A stretch of DNA of 64,000 nt from Parelaphostrongylus tenuis (Eukaryota > Nematoda > Chromadorea > Rhabditida > Metastrongylidae): contig JAHQIW010001423.1 in assembly GCA_019055375.1 (NCBI GenBank), forward strand, positions 496,001 to 560,000, in the 5' to 3' direction. The translations under genes and the position numbers were made by a program. The notes beneath the pieces are model-generated. The model had not been told where the DNA came from and ran no database searches. It saw only the letters and a list, made by a program, of their open reading frames with translations. Shown here piece by piece: positions 32,640 to 44,409 of this stretch. Each line of letters begins with the position of its first letter. Position 1 is the first letter of the stretch.

Positions 32640-34425
32640 AAAAACTTATATGAGAGTCAAAAAAGCTAAGTAGGAAATCAATTTGAAAACAACGAGCGTT
32701 TCTTCAGCTTTTTTTGCTCGGAACATCTCTCAAATGAGAAGTCGCTACTCGAAAAGGATGATAGCAGTTGAGCATCTGATCTGCTTGACTGCGTCATGGC
32801 TTATGCGGACTATATACTCGCAATTAAAGATTGATTTATTTCTAACACTTCCATTGTGCCATTGTTTTGCACTTTATTTGAGTGCGGCATTTTTCTTCTT
32901 AAAGAATCCATTCATCTACGTATTGAGAAAAACCTCATTTTATGGTCTACAAAGTAAAACACAAATTGCGAATGTAAAGAATACTCTCCAAAGAAAATCT
33001 CATTCATTTGTAGATGGAAGATAGACGACACTCTCAGAAGAGTACCAGCTTCATCAAAAGCCTCCAAAACTAAGTCAGACATACTTTAGTGAAATAATAA
33101 AAAAAGAAAAAAAAAGAAGTAAAGAATAAGGACAGCTTAGTTTCACGAGAACAGATATCACAGGAGTGGTAAAAGATGCCATCCCGTATAGTCACTGGTG
33201 GATTTGCGATGGCATTAGAAAAAGCAAACTAGAAATGGCTCAAAAATTGAATGTTGTGAAATCGCCAAGAATATGATATCTTATTAATCTTCTGTAGACT
33301 GAGAAGAGATGGCCTTTGTTCACCATCAGCCCATATGAAAATGATAACGAGTAGGGTTCGATGTACTTTCCTCGGTTTCACATCTCCTATTTGAAATCTC
33401 TAAATTCGACCGGAGAAATTCCAAGGCGAACTCTTACTTTTGAATCTATGGTTGTAAACAAAAACATGAATGGAGACTGTTTGATAGGGCCTCATTATCG
33501 CTTATTGATATATACAGCAAAATCGCCATATGAACTGCACAGTCACCCTATCATGAGGAGTAATACCAACTATAGAAGAAGCTTCGTATGTCTTCAGATG
33601 AAAGCCAAATCAGTGAATCGCTATGTTCGAAAGATGAGCAACTTGAATTGCGTGATTTCTACTATGGCAAGAAAAATGTTCTAGGTCATTTTAATTAGCT
33701 TAAAATAATTCCCACGCATGTCATGGGAATATCAGTTTCTTATGTGGGATTTTCTCATGGAAAGCCTCGATATTATTTGTCTTTAATTTTATTTTGTTAC
33801 AAGCCTCCGTCATGTCCAGCGATACAGTCGAAGTTCGTGTTTTAGTGAGTCGTTATTGAAGTAAGTCTTTCACAGCAAGCCGCAGCCGATGAAATCGATG
33901 AAGTTGAAGGATCGTCTAGATACGAAACTTGGCGAACCGATGACAGAAAGTCGTTGAAAATGGTGACCTTTATTTTGTGGGCTAGTTAATATTGATTTCA
34001 TCTGGATTTCATGCATAAATTTCCATTCTTTACATGTGCCCCATAACTTTCTTTCCAAACTACCAACTCTAGGGATACCACTTGACATGCACTTAACCCG
34101 TTCCAGTCGTCATATTCCACCGCAGAGCGCGTGCCGTATTGCCTCTACAACGTGCGTCACAAGTGGTCTCACGTATTTTGGAAATATCATCTCTTGAAAG
34201 TACCGTTTTTGATCAGTTTTCTGTCTGTAGGGTTTTTTAGGCTGAACAATATGTCTATGAGAAATAGATAGAAATCAAATTAAAAGCACTACCGGCTATT
34301 GATAAGTAGAGCATAGTAAACTGCAACACAGAAGGACAAAGCTCAAACTGCAATATGCACTTTCTTGGCAGCGGTCAAGCGTAAACACCTTCTGCAAACG
34401 CCTCGGTTCACAATGGGGCTAATGT
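32640..34425. other. no recognised feature
   Basis: Plus-strand frames of 113 codons (32683-33024) and 107 codons (33361-33684) have no recognisable motifs. Nothing else seen. Confidence 0.4.
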
Positions 34426-34427
34426 AT

Positions 34428-34775
34428 TAAGTTGGCGAATAAGGAGAACTGCAGAAAGAATAGAAGACGAACGTGCATTAAGGCGGCGCTTCTTTCATAA
34501 GTTCTTCGCGTTCAAAACATTCATGGATTATTTAGTAGAGGGAAAGATAACAAATATGGAGGCTGCCAAGGAGTACTGCCTGAAAAGTGTGTAGTGTAAT
34601 AATTCGAAGTGCTCAAAAAAGGACAGTCATTCTCTTGATTCGTTTTCGCACCCCGAAAGAACGGAACTCTCCAACTCAACGACTTTTGAAAATGCTAGCA
34701 ATCTCGTGCGTGAAGGTGCAACACTGACTCGGTATATCGCGAGGATCTAGCATGTTATTGTGTAGGGTGAATCAT
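34428..34775 (+). mobile_element. mariner/Tc1-like transposase N-terminal relic (third family)
   Basis: Begins at a TIR-like TTAAGTTGGCGAATAAG, resembling cecropia-type mariner tips. It then encodes FAFKTFMDYLVEGKITNMEA followed by AKEYC, which fits the first helix-turn-helix region (fk.G.s..eAA..I). After a stop, ERTELSNSTTFENASNLVRE and GATLTRYIARI fit the GRP-linker and second helix-turn-helix. No catalytic part or second TIR was seen. The match is moderate and rests on pattern, not on a database search. Confidence 0.5.
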
Positions 34776-35332
34776 ATTTCACTTCTACGATGCTCAGTGG
34801 AATATCACGCATGGAGCCGAACAGATTATCCAGCACCGAATTTCGTGTGCTTCTTCTCAGAATGTTAGAGCAGGTAGACAGTACCGCATGTGAAGAGCTA
34901 ACAGTGCAAGAAAATAGCCAAATCCATTCTATGGGTGAAAGAAAATTTCACAAGCATTCAGGAAAATTGAGAAGAAAACGTATCGAGCTCGAATCTCTTT
35001 TCTTTAAAAAAAAAAACTGGACCAAGGAACAAGTCATTTTCTCATCAAAAATGAGATGAATAGCCATTAATCATTTGGATATCCGAAACAAAAGTGATTT
35101 AATGCCAAAACTTCAGAAGAATTCGTGTCAGAGTGATTTTTATTCGCGAGTGGCATCGCACTGTGCTGCGCTCACAACATCATACAATATTCCAGGTTGA
35201 ATGAGTGCTGACTTACATAAAAAATACCCATGCATAATTAGATTGCAAATGAAAATCTCGAAACGCGATGTTTACGCGAGCAAAATTTGCTTTTGGTGCT
35301 CTATTCACACTTGACAGAATGAATATCTCCAA

Positions 35333-35566
35333 ATGATCGAGATGTGCTATTTTAAACATGAAATCATCAATGCGATGAATGAATTGGTTGCGGAGCAGTG
35401 CCCAAGAAAAGAGCAGTTTCGTGAGCATTTCAGCAGAAGCTTCCAGGATGTGGTGAAGAGAACGATGAACATCCTTAGTGAGAGGGATAAGCGGAAGATC
35501 AACGAAACAACAACTAATGCACAGATGACAGATGATAAACATCAACATGCTATTACATCGGTCTAA
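35333..35566 (+). CDS. unrecognised frame, possible exon
   Basis: A 77-codon frame with a charged composition (NAMNELVAEQCPRKEQFREH followed by FSRSFQDVVKRTMNILSERD) that looks helical. The opposite strand is also open for 153 codons (35213-35674), so one of the two is a shadow and both may be chance. No family is recognised on either strand. Confidence 0.2.
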   Translation: MIEMCYFKHEIINAMNELVAEQCPRKEQFREHFSRSFQDVVKRTMNILSERDKRKINETTTNAQMTDDKHQHAITSV

Positions 35567-35839
35567 CCAATTCGCGACTAACGGATCATGACGCCCGTCT
35601 TTGGTGTTGCCCTCCAATTGTGTGTATACGTACACCCAAATGAGTAATCTGATTATCAACCAAGGAGATTTCAAAGGTCTTCGTGTTATTGTTGGAACCG
35701 ACTCTTTTCTTGTAATGGAAAGAGAATTTTGGCCATTGGGCGAATTTTCAGGACAGCAAATCGGCGGATGTAGAGAAATCTGTGCATGTGTTCATGAAGT
35801 TCAGAGCGCTAAAGACACTACACTATCCATTTCGTGAAT

Positions 35840-36138
35840 GGGCTGTAGTTAAATGTGGCTACCACTCGCATGCGTTCTATGCGATATTTCGGGCATTTAA
35901 GAAAGCAAAACAAGAAGAAGTTTTCCATTACCGATTTTGACAAACCTTAAGGCATATTTTTTTTTCTTTTATTTTTTGAATTTTTTTACTTTATTTTATT
36001 TTTCATTTTTTCATTTTTTTCAATATTTTTCGAAAGAGAGTTTTTCTTGGACAAAAATTTTCCACTATATCTCGAGCGGGTATTCGAAAGCTCAAGTCCC
36101 GAAGACTTCAAAAATGCACTCTTTTCCAAAAGCCTCTC
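35840..36138. other. T-rich low-complexity tract
   Basis: The sequence at 35957-36050 consists mostly of T runs broken by single A and C residues; the Phe-rich 72-codon frame across it is an artefact. Confidence 0.7.
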
Positions 36139-36139
36139 T

Positions 36140-37340
36140 TAATGCTTTGTTGTAAAAAAAAAAAGATTGTGTTCAATAAGCGTTACGAGATATTGCGTGT
36201 AATTCTTGCAAAACAAACCTTTTTCCGCAGATTGCTGGTAATTATTCGATAGCGTAAATCTTGTAGATTTTAATGAATACGACTTTTGAAAGACTTAAGA
36301 AAACAGTGCTGTAGCTATGAAAATAGATTTGTGTTTCAGACACGCGTACTTCTCGCGATACACAGCTCCTTTCTTCATCTTTCAGAAAACAAATCGATAG
36401 CGCAAGTTGCGCAAATTTAACATACGCTCATTTCTGAGATCATTCTACGACATTGTAACAAAAAAATAAGATTAAGTTTGTAACGCGTCCCGCATTTCTT
36501 GTCGGCTAGAGTGTGTGAGTGGCTGTGGATCGATGGCGTGATCGATAGACCTCGCAGATGTCACTCACATGTGGAGTGCTATTTTCGTTTTTGAATACAG
36601 GATTTTTCCCGCTTCGAAAAAAACCAAATAAGAAGGACGACTCTGATTATTTGAGATTTCTTCTACACTTAAATTATACACTGCACTCATAAAGTTTTTA
36701 TGCATAGACTGAGGTTGCATTAGGCTTAAGCTTAATAGTGAGTTCATTTGTCAGTTAAAAAAATGAAACGGAAAGCGCAAGTACGCAAGAGGAAGGAGAA
36801 AGGTTACTTTGCATTTAGAATACGAAAAATCTACTTTCCGCAGAAAAGCGAAAAAAATTATAGATAATCCGTGCGATGGCGCGCGTCGCTTGTGAAACAT
36901 GCTTTATATTTCCTGCTACAGCGCTGTCCAGAAACCTTTCTGAAAATCTAACACTGTTTGGTAATCTTCAAAATTTACGCTATCAAACAAGTTTTTATAG
37001 CTCAGGAAAAGAGCTCCGCCCTGCGAAAAATACGTGTAATAACGTGTGATTACGCGAAGCGCATTTAGAACACATTTTTATTCTTCCTCTACAGCGCTGA
37101 TAGCCTTCCCAAAAACAAATATATTTTGAAGTCTACGAGATTAACGCTACTCTTTGTTTAGCTAAAGTTCAAGGAAAAGTGAAACATAATTTAATTCCCA
37201 GTGCTGCAGTGTTATAAAAAGACCTTTTCAAAAAACAACTATAATTTGGATTCTCTAGGATTTAGCTTTCTAATGCTTATTAATAGTTTAGAAAGTTGTT
37301 GCCTAGTAAAAGAGTTTCACTTGAAAGCGCTTGCCAGATA
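36140..37340. repeat. inverted-repeat dispersed element, long copy 4
   Basis: The left part has CAGTGCTGTAGC, TGTGTTTCAGACACGCG, AAATCGATAGCGCAAG and GTGTGTGAGTGGCTGTGGATCG (about 36511). The right part has GCTTGTGAAACATGC, CCTGCTACAGCGCTGT, TTACGCTATCAAAC, AAAGAGCTCCGCCCTGCGAAAA and then a second CTACAGCGCTG unit, so the right half is a short tandem of diverged units of about 170 bp. The order equals that of 29000-30080. TTAGGCTTAAGC lies between the halves at about 36721. Confidence 0.65.
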
Positions 37341-37344
37341 ACAG

Positions 37345-37935
37345 ATCAATACCCTTGAATTAAATTAATTCAAAATTTTCGAAATGTTTCTAGTTAAGCC
37401 TTCACTAGAAATCAAGAAAAAACAGTTTTACATATGAGATTTGAGATAAAATGGAGGGAGCGGAAAGCTCTAGGCACTCATAAATGCAGGCAAAAGAAAG
37501 ATAATTATTCGAGATAAAACGTTCAAAATACATTATTTAAATTATCTAAAATAACGGCGTTTCAGTTACTCATGACTGTGTAATTCGGTTAGATCATCCA
37601 TTTTAGAATAAACATATCTTAGCAAATTGTGAGCGAGCATATCACTAGCGAATAATCACTGAAATAGACCATTTCCTGTTGTGGTTTATTGATCATTTTC
37701 ATTGCATATTATCATTTTGACATGTCAATGGGGCTTGCAGAAATCGATTTGGTAATGTTCAATCATCAGAAGCACTTCACTGACTTAAACATGCTTGTCA
37801 AAAATAATCTTCTCCAACTTATCAGTGCATTCGAAGGCCGCCAACTTTCTATCGATTGTAGCAAATATCAACATATTCTTGTACTAATGGTGTTACAAAA
37901 TTTGAAACGTAAGATCGTCTTCCATCGACTCACAA
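37345..37935. other. no recognised feature
   Basis: A 114-codon frame (37689-38033) ends in a Thr/Gln/Asn run derived from the following microsatellite; no family resemblance upstream of it. Confidence 0.4.
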
Positions 37936-37938
37936 CGA

Positions 37939-38014
37939 GAACAACAACAACAACAACAACACAACAACAACAACAACAAAACAGCAACAACAACAACAAC
38001 AGCAACAACAGCAG
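37939..38014. repeat. impure (AAC)n microsatellite
   Basis: About 76 bases of AAC/CAG trinucleotide repeat with a few interruptions. Frames across it code poly-Thr/Gln/Asn on one strand and poly-Leu/Cys/Val on the other; neither is a gene. Confidence 0.95.
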
Positions 38015-38024
38015 CGACATTCGA

Positions 38025-38215
38025 GACGTGTAGCGTAGTGGTGGGGATATCCCATTCATTGAGCGGGTGGCCTAGCTTGCACAGTCGCTAGTTCAATTTC
38101 GTATTCAGGTACACGAAGCCTGTCATGGTTCTGGTGCTTGCGGATCGGTATCAGACTTCCTTAGAACCAGATCCTTTCCCAACCCATTTGACGTTTCAAC
38201 ACCGCTGATTCAGAA
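38025..38215 (+). repeat. tRNA-like head, SINE candidate
   Basis: TAGCGTAGTGGT (38031-38042) matches the A box at 11 of 12 positions. AGTTCAATTTC (38090-38100) is B-box-like, 49 bases downstream, a normal tRNA spacing. Acceptor-stem pairing was not evident, so it is not a functional tRNA. On the minus strand at 38190-38213 lies CTGAATCA ... GAAACGTC, a weak hammerhead-like remnant. Confidence 0.4.
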
Positions 38216-38219
38216 TTTT

Positions 38220-40320
38220 GAATTGAAATAAACTAAACTCAGCTCTAGCGACATTCTAAGAATATCAGAAGTCCTCGAGTAGCAGCTGTATCTTCAATGA
38301 AATGTTCAGACACCGTCTTGGATAGTGGTTGCGCAGAAAAAAGTCGATTACAACAAATAGGTACTGCGTTTTGCATTTGTAGCACGTGTTATCCCAGATC
38401 ATTCGGTATCAAGTTATGGTAATAGACTCCAGACTCTGTACATGGGTTGGTTCCTAGCCCTTAATCACTCTTTGCGAAGGCGCAAGTGTTGTCCTCTCTA
38501 CCACCATCGGGGTCCTCCATCTGCCATTCTGTCACCGCGCCTGTGCTCTTGACAATCACTCCTCAGCAAAGTTGACCTGATGAAGCTAAATCGGCCTACG
38601 ACCTCGGTTAAAGAGAAGCTATAATAGATATCACGAGGTTTAGTTTTTATATACTGGCTATTCTATTCTCGTGATCGAAACGGTGTTGATTACGACCATT
38701 AGAAACGAGCTAGAGAGAAAGTCAAAATATTCTAACTTATTCACTACTCATTTCTTCTTATGACAGAATGCGATAGCGTCAGCCAAACTGAGTTCAACGC
38801 CAATTTGGGCTGATTAGGTCAATGGCATGTTGTTGTTGGGTGATAGCCGACAGCACCGATGAACTAAGAACATAACCCAAAGCAAGAGCTCCGATGGTGT
38901 AGCGGATATCGTAAGATAACCCAGGAAAGGATAATCGTGGCATCGAAGTCATCCCAGACTCCATGCTGTGCTAGTATTTCAGAACTAATATGGTTGCATT
39001 TCATATCGTACCCTTCCAGACCGATAGAAAACAGGTAAAACTTGAATAATGAAAAAATTAATGTCCGGAAAAACTTTCGGTGTTCAATATCTCTTTGATT
39101 TTGATATTTTCACGCGAGTGCCAACCGTTTTTGAGTGCCTTCGCATTTTTTTTGCGCAGTAGTGGCTGCAAACACCATACTAAATCTTACAAAAGGAAGA
39201 AAAGCCACAACACTAGCCAAGAATAACAGAAAACTAGCTATGTTCTATTTTCTGGTTTTGCTCAGGAGTTTTTGTGTTGAATCATGTAGCCGATTTTCAC
39301 TATGCGTTCGTTCCATTTTTGATCATTACGCCATTACGCGGATGAAGTGAGTGAAACAGCTGCATTTGCTCTCAGTGTTTCGAGTGCCTCACTTGTCCTC
39401 TCATTCATCATCGAAGTTGCGTATTGTTGTGAGCTTGCTCAAGGAAGAACATGAGAAGCACGGAGGGCACCGTGCTCTCATCTCAGTTTATTCATAAGAA
39501 ACTCAACTATTGGGTCGGTAAACTAGTGCTTTTTGTTTGCCCTGCAGTCAACGATTTCTTTATATGTATACCTCGACTGGTTGAACTCTTAGATTAGACA
39601 GCATTCCCCTAATTTCTGATCGACGTCATAAATCAAAGGCTAAGTTTTCCTATTCAATTTTTTCCATACAAATAGTTAATATCACCATCACCTTTGTTGT
39701 GCTTTCGGTAGCACAATTAAGTGAGATTTCATTGAGCTGACATAGTTTTCCAAAATCCAGAGCGTGGGTTGGCAGGATTACGTAGTGAAAAATCAAGGCA
39801 CAAGTTCGCTTAGTAATGGCACTTTTATTTGTTAGCCTTATGTCGATGTAGACTACCTAAGTTTCTGCTGCCCTGGCTTTCTGCGAACTATATACTACCA
39901 CTGGGTCATTTACTTAATCAAAACACCTATGGTTGGAGAAATTGGAAGTGTTCCTCGGTTGAGTGTGAATGGGCTCATTCATGGATGAATTATGGTGCAC
40001 AATGTGCTGCGAATTTTCAAAAATAAATAATTCATTCGAGTGCGCGTTAGTGATCTATTGCTGATGGAAATCCATGTTCAGTACTAAGATTGAATCGACA
40101 AGAGCGCAAACGTTGCAGACTCCCCTTCTGTCAATCATTTCTTTCAGGCACTCCTTTTTTGATATGAAACGTTGCGCTGTCGCTTGCTTTATTTAAATCA
40201 AATGAATCAAAGATTTCGAATAAGCGATGTCGCAGTTGTTTCAACATTCTACATGGGATGAAATCTTGCCTCCTTCGTAAAATATTTCATTTTTCACGAA
40301 AAAAGGGATAGCTGTCAACT
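38220..40320. other. no firm feature
   Basis: The short frames at 39135-39350 and 39829-40026 are not recognisable. CTGATGAAG occurs at about 38580 without a downstream GAAA. No repeat from this window was identified here. Confidence 0.4.
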
Positions 40321-40964
40321 TCAAAGGGCAAAATTGCAGAACCATCGCAAACTGGGACATTCAAACTACTATTCGGATCTTGAGAAGATACCATTATCAA
40401 CGGCATTTACGAAGAATCCGACCGATCCTTCCAATATGTGCACCTTAGCGCTATGATAGCGGAAGATCTAGAAGTCATCATGAAAGTTTGTCTCCAGAAA
40501 CACTTGAGCTGATAGGCCAACGTGAAATTACATGCACAGTAGGTGAAGGACAGCCATGCATACAAGCAGGGTTCAGCATAGGATTACTATAAACCACATC
40601 CACACAATCACAAGACTGATTAAAGTTTCAGGAAAGTACAAGGAAGTGCTCTATTCCACTAAAGGTCTTTGATCCAGTAAAGACAAAAGCAGTCATAGAA
40701 GTTCTGGACAAACAGGACTTCTGTTCTCAGTATATACTGATTTTCTAAAAGTTGTTTATGAATTATGCAACAAAATATCACCATCCTATCACAATATCAC
40801 TATCGACATAAGAGAAGGGTCCAAAAGGCGATACCATCTCGTGAAAATAAATCTCAACTACCCTTCAAAAAAGTCATATGAACTAGAATTTTTTAATTTA
40901 GCGAATTAAGCGGTGATAGACGTTAGAAGTGCAGTCCAGTAATATTGAACGGTATAAAGAACTT

Positions 40965-41165
40965 TAAACGGCAAATGAAAATTAAACCCGCATTTTACCC
41001 TTTTCGGGACGCGTGCTAAGCAAATGCATTACAGGCGCTCTGTTGCGCCATCACTATTTCTGCCATCGAGGCGTAGATCTGTTAGCAATCGACGGTCAAA
41101 GGTTTGGCCTGCCAAGAACTTATCGGCATCAAACTCATTTGCACTGACATATATCGGATATATGT
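40965..41165. mobile_element. tRNA-like foldback element, copy 1 (inside the RTE relic)
   Basis: The left, minus-strand arm contains a tRNA-like head ending GGGTAAAATGCGGGTTTAAT, a decayed B-box region. The right, plus-strand arm contains a diverged version of the same sequence (GGTTTGGCCTGCC ... TATCGGCATCAAA ... TTTGCACTGACATATATC). The centre shares CTGTTAGCAATCGACGGTCA with CTGTTAACAGACAACCGTCA of the 50 kb copy. It sits between two conserved RT motifs, so it inserted after the retroelement. Confidence 0.55.
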
Positions 41166-41265
41166 ATACGTTAGGTAAGCTTGCTAAGCCGAATAGTTGA
41201 CGATTGGTTGTTGACAGATCGATGCCTCATGTCGGACAAAGGGTGATGGCACAACAGGAGCGTCT

Positions 41266-41345
41266 GTAGTGCAGTTGGTTGGCACGCGCACCAGAAAATG
41301 TAAAATGAGTGTTCATTTTCTATCTGGCGTTCAAAGTTCTGTATA
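41266..41345 (+). repeat. tRNA-like A box, SINE candidate
   Basis: TAGTGCAGTTGGTTGGCACG resembles an A box and D arm, with GCGTTCAAAGTTC about 50 bases on as a possible B box. No cloverleaf was found. Weak. Confidence 0.25.
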
Positions 41346-42244
41346 CCACTCAACGTTGTCGTCATAGGAGCATTAAAATATAATAATAAAGAAATTTCGG
41401 TAGTCTACAGTAGCATCATTTTGTTTCGCCGATGATATCGATGATATAACACTGAGCATTAGCGAGACGAAACATACTGATCGACTTTGAAGTGCTTTTG
41501 GACAATTTAGTCTTCAGCTTAATCTGACGAAAGCTAAGAAATGGACTGACTTTTATTACCCCATTTACACTCAGCGGAGCAAATATCTTTGAATTCTCCA
41601 AACACGTCTGTCTGGATTGGGAAGTCATTATGATGAATGACTAGCTTCAAAGTTAAGAACGAGAAGGCGAGCGACTTAAGGAGCGCTTGAGAGCATTGAG
41701 GATATATAAAGAGAAAGAGGAACATCCGACACCGTGCCCAATTTTTTGACTCAGCGGTTATCTCTGCCTTAACGTATGCTTCACGAACCTGGTCGTTACG
41801 TAAGCAGGATAAAAGATCACTTGACGTCCTTAAAAGCGCAGTCGAATGGTCAGTGGTAGGAGTATCCCGTATCACAGATGGGAGAAAGGAACCGTAGTTC
41901 CTAATTACGTCAACTATCAAATATCAGAGATGCCGTTCAACACGCTAGGCTATCAAAGATAAGGTAAGCTGGACACATAATGAGTTTTCATTGACGACCG
42001 ATGAGCGAAAGCCGTTACAGACTGAATTTCTCAAGATATGAAGCGTACCAAAGGCGGGCCAGTGATCCGATGGTTTGATGTCTTTACGAAAGGTTCAAAA
42101 GGAAGGAGCTCAGTCAAATCCTATAGCGAACATGACACTCTGCGGTGCCTTTGCACTGAGTATGGAAAGGTGGAAGTTTCACTGGTGCGCGCCCGAGTCG
42201 CCCGAAGATCAGCGGGACGATAGGTGAAACAGGTGGCGATACCC

Positions 42245-43260
42245 TACATCATGCATATTTTACGTGCTCATATATATGTTCAATGATCAAAACGTCCCTG
42301 CACAGAATTTTCAGCAGCTTCACAGCGCATTTTTTCAGCTGCGAATTTTATCCATAGTATACGTTATTTTTATAGGCCTCTTTAAGCCATCTATCACACT
42401 GCTGGTTGAGCTTGTGTCACACAGCGATGCCATTTAGGTTGTGATATGCGTATATCCATGGAGAGTACAACACAATGGTAGTGCTTCAGTCATTGAAACG
42501 AGCTAAGCCTCTCGTCCTCCAGGATTAAGAAATTAGTAGTGAGCATGTCTACGACACGATTCTACATTTTTAGCGGAAATCATGGAATAATACAATCAGC
42601 ATTTAACAAAACTCATAACAAAGACGAAAATCTCTAATAACAGACGAAGCTAGACGAAAAAGGTAAAGCTGGAAGCCGTTTTGAGATAATGAATACAAGA
42701 AAGTGAAGGCAGTGTTGTGACTTGCACAATGTCATACGTATAATGTTTCATCATGCAATGAATAAATGATATTAACGCTTGCTCACATAGGTATAAACAA
42801 ATGCATTTTTGTGTAAGACTGAGTTAGGCGCAAAATTTATAGTCTTTGAGAAAGTTATCAGTCGTTATTTTAAAATTATTATATTATATTTCAGTCGTGG
42901 CAATAACTTGGCGTACCTTCGCTTTGATGGTTTCGCCATCTTCGGTGCCTTTCCTCTACTACTCGCCCTTTGCCATAAATAACGAACACTGAAGAATGGT
43001 AAACTGTTGTCGAGTGAGATAATCACTGACTGTCAGGAAATATAATGCACGAAACCACTTTTACTGACTTCAGATAACCTCGCAAGATTGCCTCGCTGCC
43101 ACTGTAGCCAAGGACCTTTCACTGAGTGAAATTTATATGATCTATCCAAATTTATTTACCTCATGTTAACTCAGAAATATTTTTTGCCATTTCGGTGGAC
43201 AGATAATTTTCATATGAGTGCTAGTACTTATTAGAATGCTTAAGCCTCTGGCTAACGCGG
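42245..43260. other. no recognised feature
   Basis: AT-rich spacer after the RTE relic; no reading frame or repeat could be assigned. Confidence 0.4.
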
Positions 43261-43264
43261 TGCG

Positions 43265-43860
43265 TGGTCGCTTTTTGGAGGAGACCTTTTATAATGGTGC
43301 AAAATTCAAAATAAAATGCTTCACATCGGCCGCGTAATTAAACTGTTACTTCGCTGTAGCACGGCAGGCACATGATTTGATATCACTGCCATACGTTTGT
43401 TCTGGAATTTTTTTCAAAGCGGAGAAACATTTTCTGATGAAATTAAAAAAATCGAGCGTCACATATGCGCCATCGATCGACGATCGCGCCGACCCTCCTC
43501 CTCCTGTCGCCTCAGCTCGCAACCCGTGAACTGGCCAAAGTACGCTTGCATGCGTATGCGAATCAGTTTTACTTCTTCTGCTACACTACACAGAAATGGT
43601 CATTCCAGAGAATAAGCACAGCGTTGGAATACTCAAATCTTACGCTATCGAATGATGATTGTTAGTTCGAGGAAAGTACTCTGCTTTGCGAGAAAACCAC
43701 GTGTGTGGAACAAAAATACTTTCTTTTCCTTAACGTGTTACAATTGGAACTTTTCCAGAAATCGGTCATGTAACAGTAGTCAGAGACTCAAACTTTTGAA
43801 TGATTACTGACACTCTTTAGAAAGTTCTTGTACAGAGCGAGGGATCGTTTCTTCATTCTG
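43265..43860. repeat. inverted-repeat dispersed element, copy 5
   Basis: Shares blocks with 4975-5600 in the same order: CAAAATTCAAAATAAAATGCTTCACA, GTAGCACGGCAGGCACATGA, AAGCGGAGAAACATTTTC, CATCGATCGACGATCG at the centre, CTTCTGCTACACTACACAG, TTACGCTATCGAATGATGATTG and TTTGCGAGAAAACCACGTGTG. Short frames at 43397-43665 belong to it. Confidence 0.7.
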
Positions 43861-43936
43861 TGGCGTCTAATCGAAAATTATCGCAATAAATTGTAGGTAA
43901 AGTGATGATAAATATATTTTTGCTTTCGACAGTGGT

Positions 43937-44407
43937 TTATAACTTTGGATCGAAGTTCGAGATAATTTTCCAAATTGAAGTTGGCTCAATTAAAAGAAAG
44001 CAGTTAGCTAAGGCTTCTCTTGAACTTTCCACTACCCTGTACTGCGAGGAGTTCGAGCTTACAAAAATGAAGTAATCATTTAGTATAAGAGTACTATTCG
44101 GTTTTGGCAGTGAACTTTCAGGACGCTGGTCAAAAGTTTCATCAAGAAGTAAGTTTTCCTTACACCTTAATGATATTTTGTGAGGAGAACATGTAACGAT
44201 CCATGCTATCATACCAAGTAAAACACAAAGGTGTTCCTCAAAGACAGCAAAAATTCCTTGGTTCACTAAAGTGATTTGTGAAGATACTGTAAACGTAGTA
44301 TAAAAGCAGCTTGCAATCTTCTGCCCTTGAGGTACATCCCGGTTTATTGCGTGCCATGGAGCCCGGCATCGCGTCTCGGGAGAAATTTGTATTGGCTGCA
44401 CCCACAA
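43937..44407 (-). CDS. 156-codon unrecognised reading frame
   Basis: The longest open frame in the window that does not lie in a recognised repeat. Its N-terminal part (WVQPIQISPETRCRAPWHAI) comes from a locally GC-richer patch at 44330-44400. A moderately hydrophobic stretch (LCVLLGMIAWIVTC) lies in the middle. No family is recognised, no Kozak or splice evidence supports it, and the remainder is AT-rich. It could be a decayed exon, part of an unidentified repeat, or chance. Confidence 0.25.
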   Translation of the reverse strand: MWVQPIQISPETRCRAPWHAINRDVPQGQKIASCFYTTFTVSSQITLVNQGIFAVFEEHLCVLLGMIAWIVTCSPHKISLRCKENLLLDETFDQRPESSLPKPNSTLILNDYFIFVSSNSSQYRVVESSREALANCFLLIEPTSIWKIISNFDPKL

Positions 44408-44409
44408 TG

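Larger units (their letters stand above)
40330..42240 (+). mobile_element. RTE-type retrotransposon relic, interrupted
   Basis: Frame-broken pieces follow the order of an RTE-clade polyprotein common in strongylids. EDTIINGIYEESDRSFQYVH comes first, then LSPETLEL (40488-40511), the endonuclease-RT linker. QAGF and VIEVLDKQ (RT fingers) precede GDTIS (40828-40842). FADD, the catalytic aspartates, is at 41425-41436, followed by LQLNLTKAKK, LRQLSNIRDAVQHARLSKIR (about 41909-41963), AGHIM and KRTKGGPVIRWFDVFTKG (42038 on). Many stops and frameshifts are present. Between GDTIS and FADD, where about 60 codons would be expected, lie about 580 bp that contain a tRNA-like foldback. No 5' endonuclease was identified. 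Confidence 0.85.

Noticed and set aside
35213..35674. 153-codon minus-strand frame as a membrane protein gene
   Set aside because: No recognisable domain, the opposite strand is also open, and no splice sites or start context support it.
37689..38059. Frames with poly-Thr/Gln/Asn or poly-Leu/Cys/Val
   Set aside because: They are products of the AAC microsatellite, with no family resemblance outside it.
38575..38615. CTGATGAAG followed by GGCCTACGACC as a hammerhead
   Set aside because: No GAAA after the putative stem and no cleavage site.
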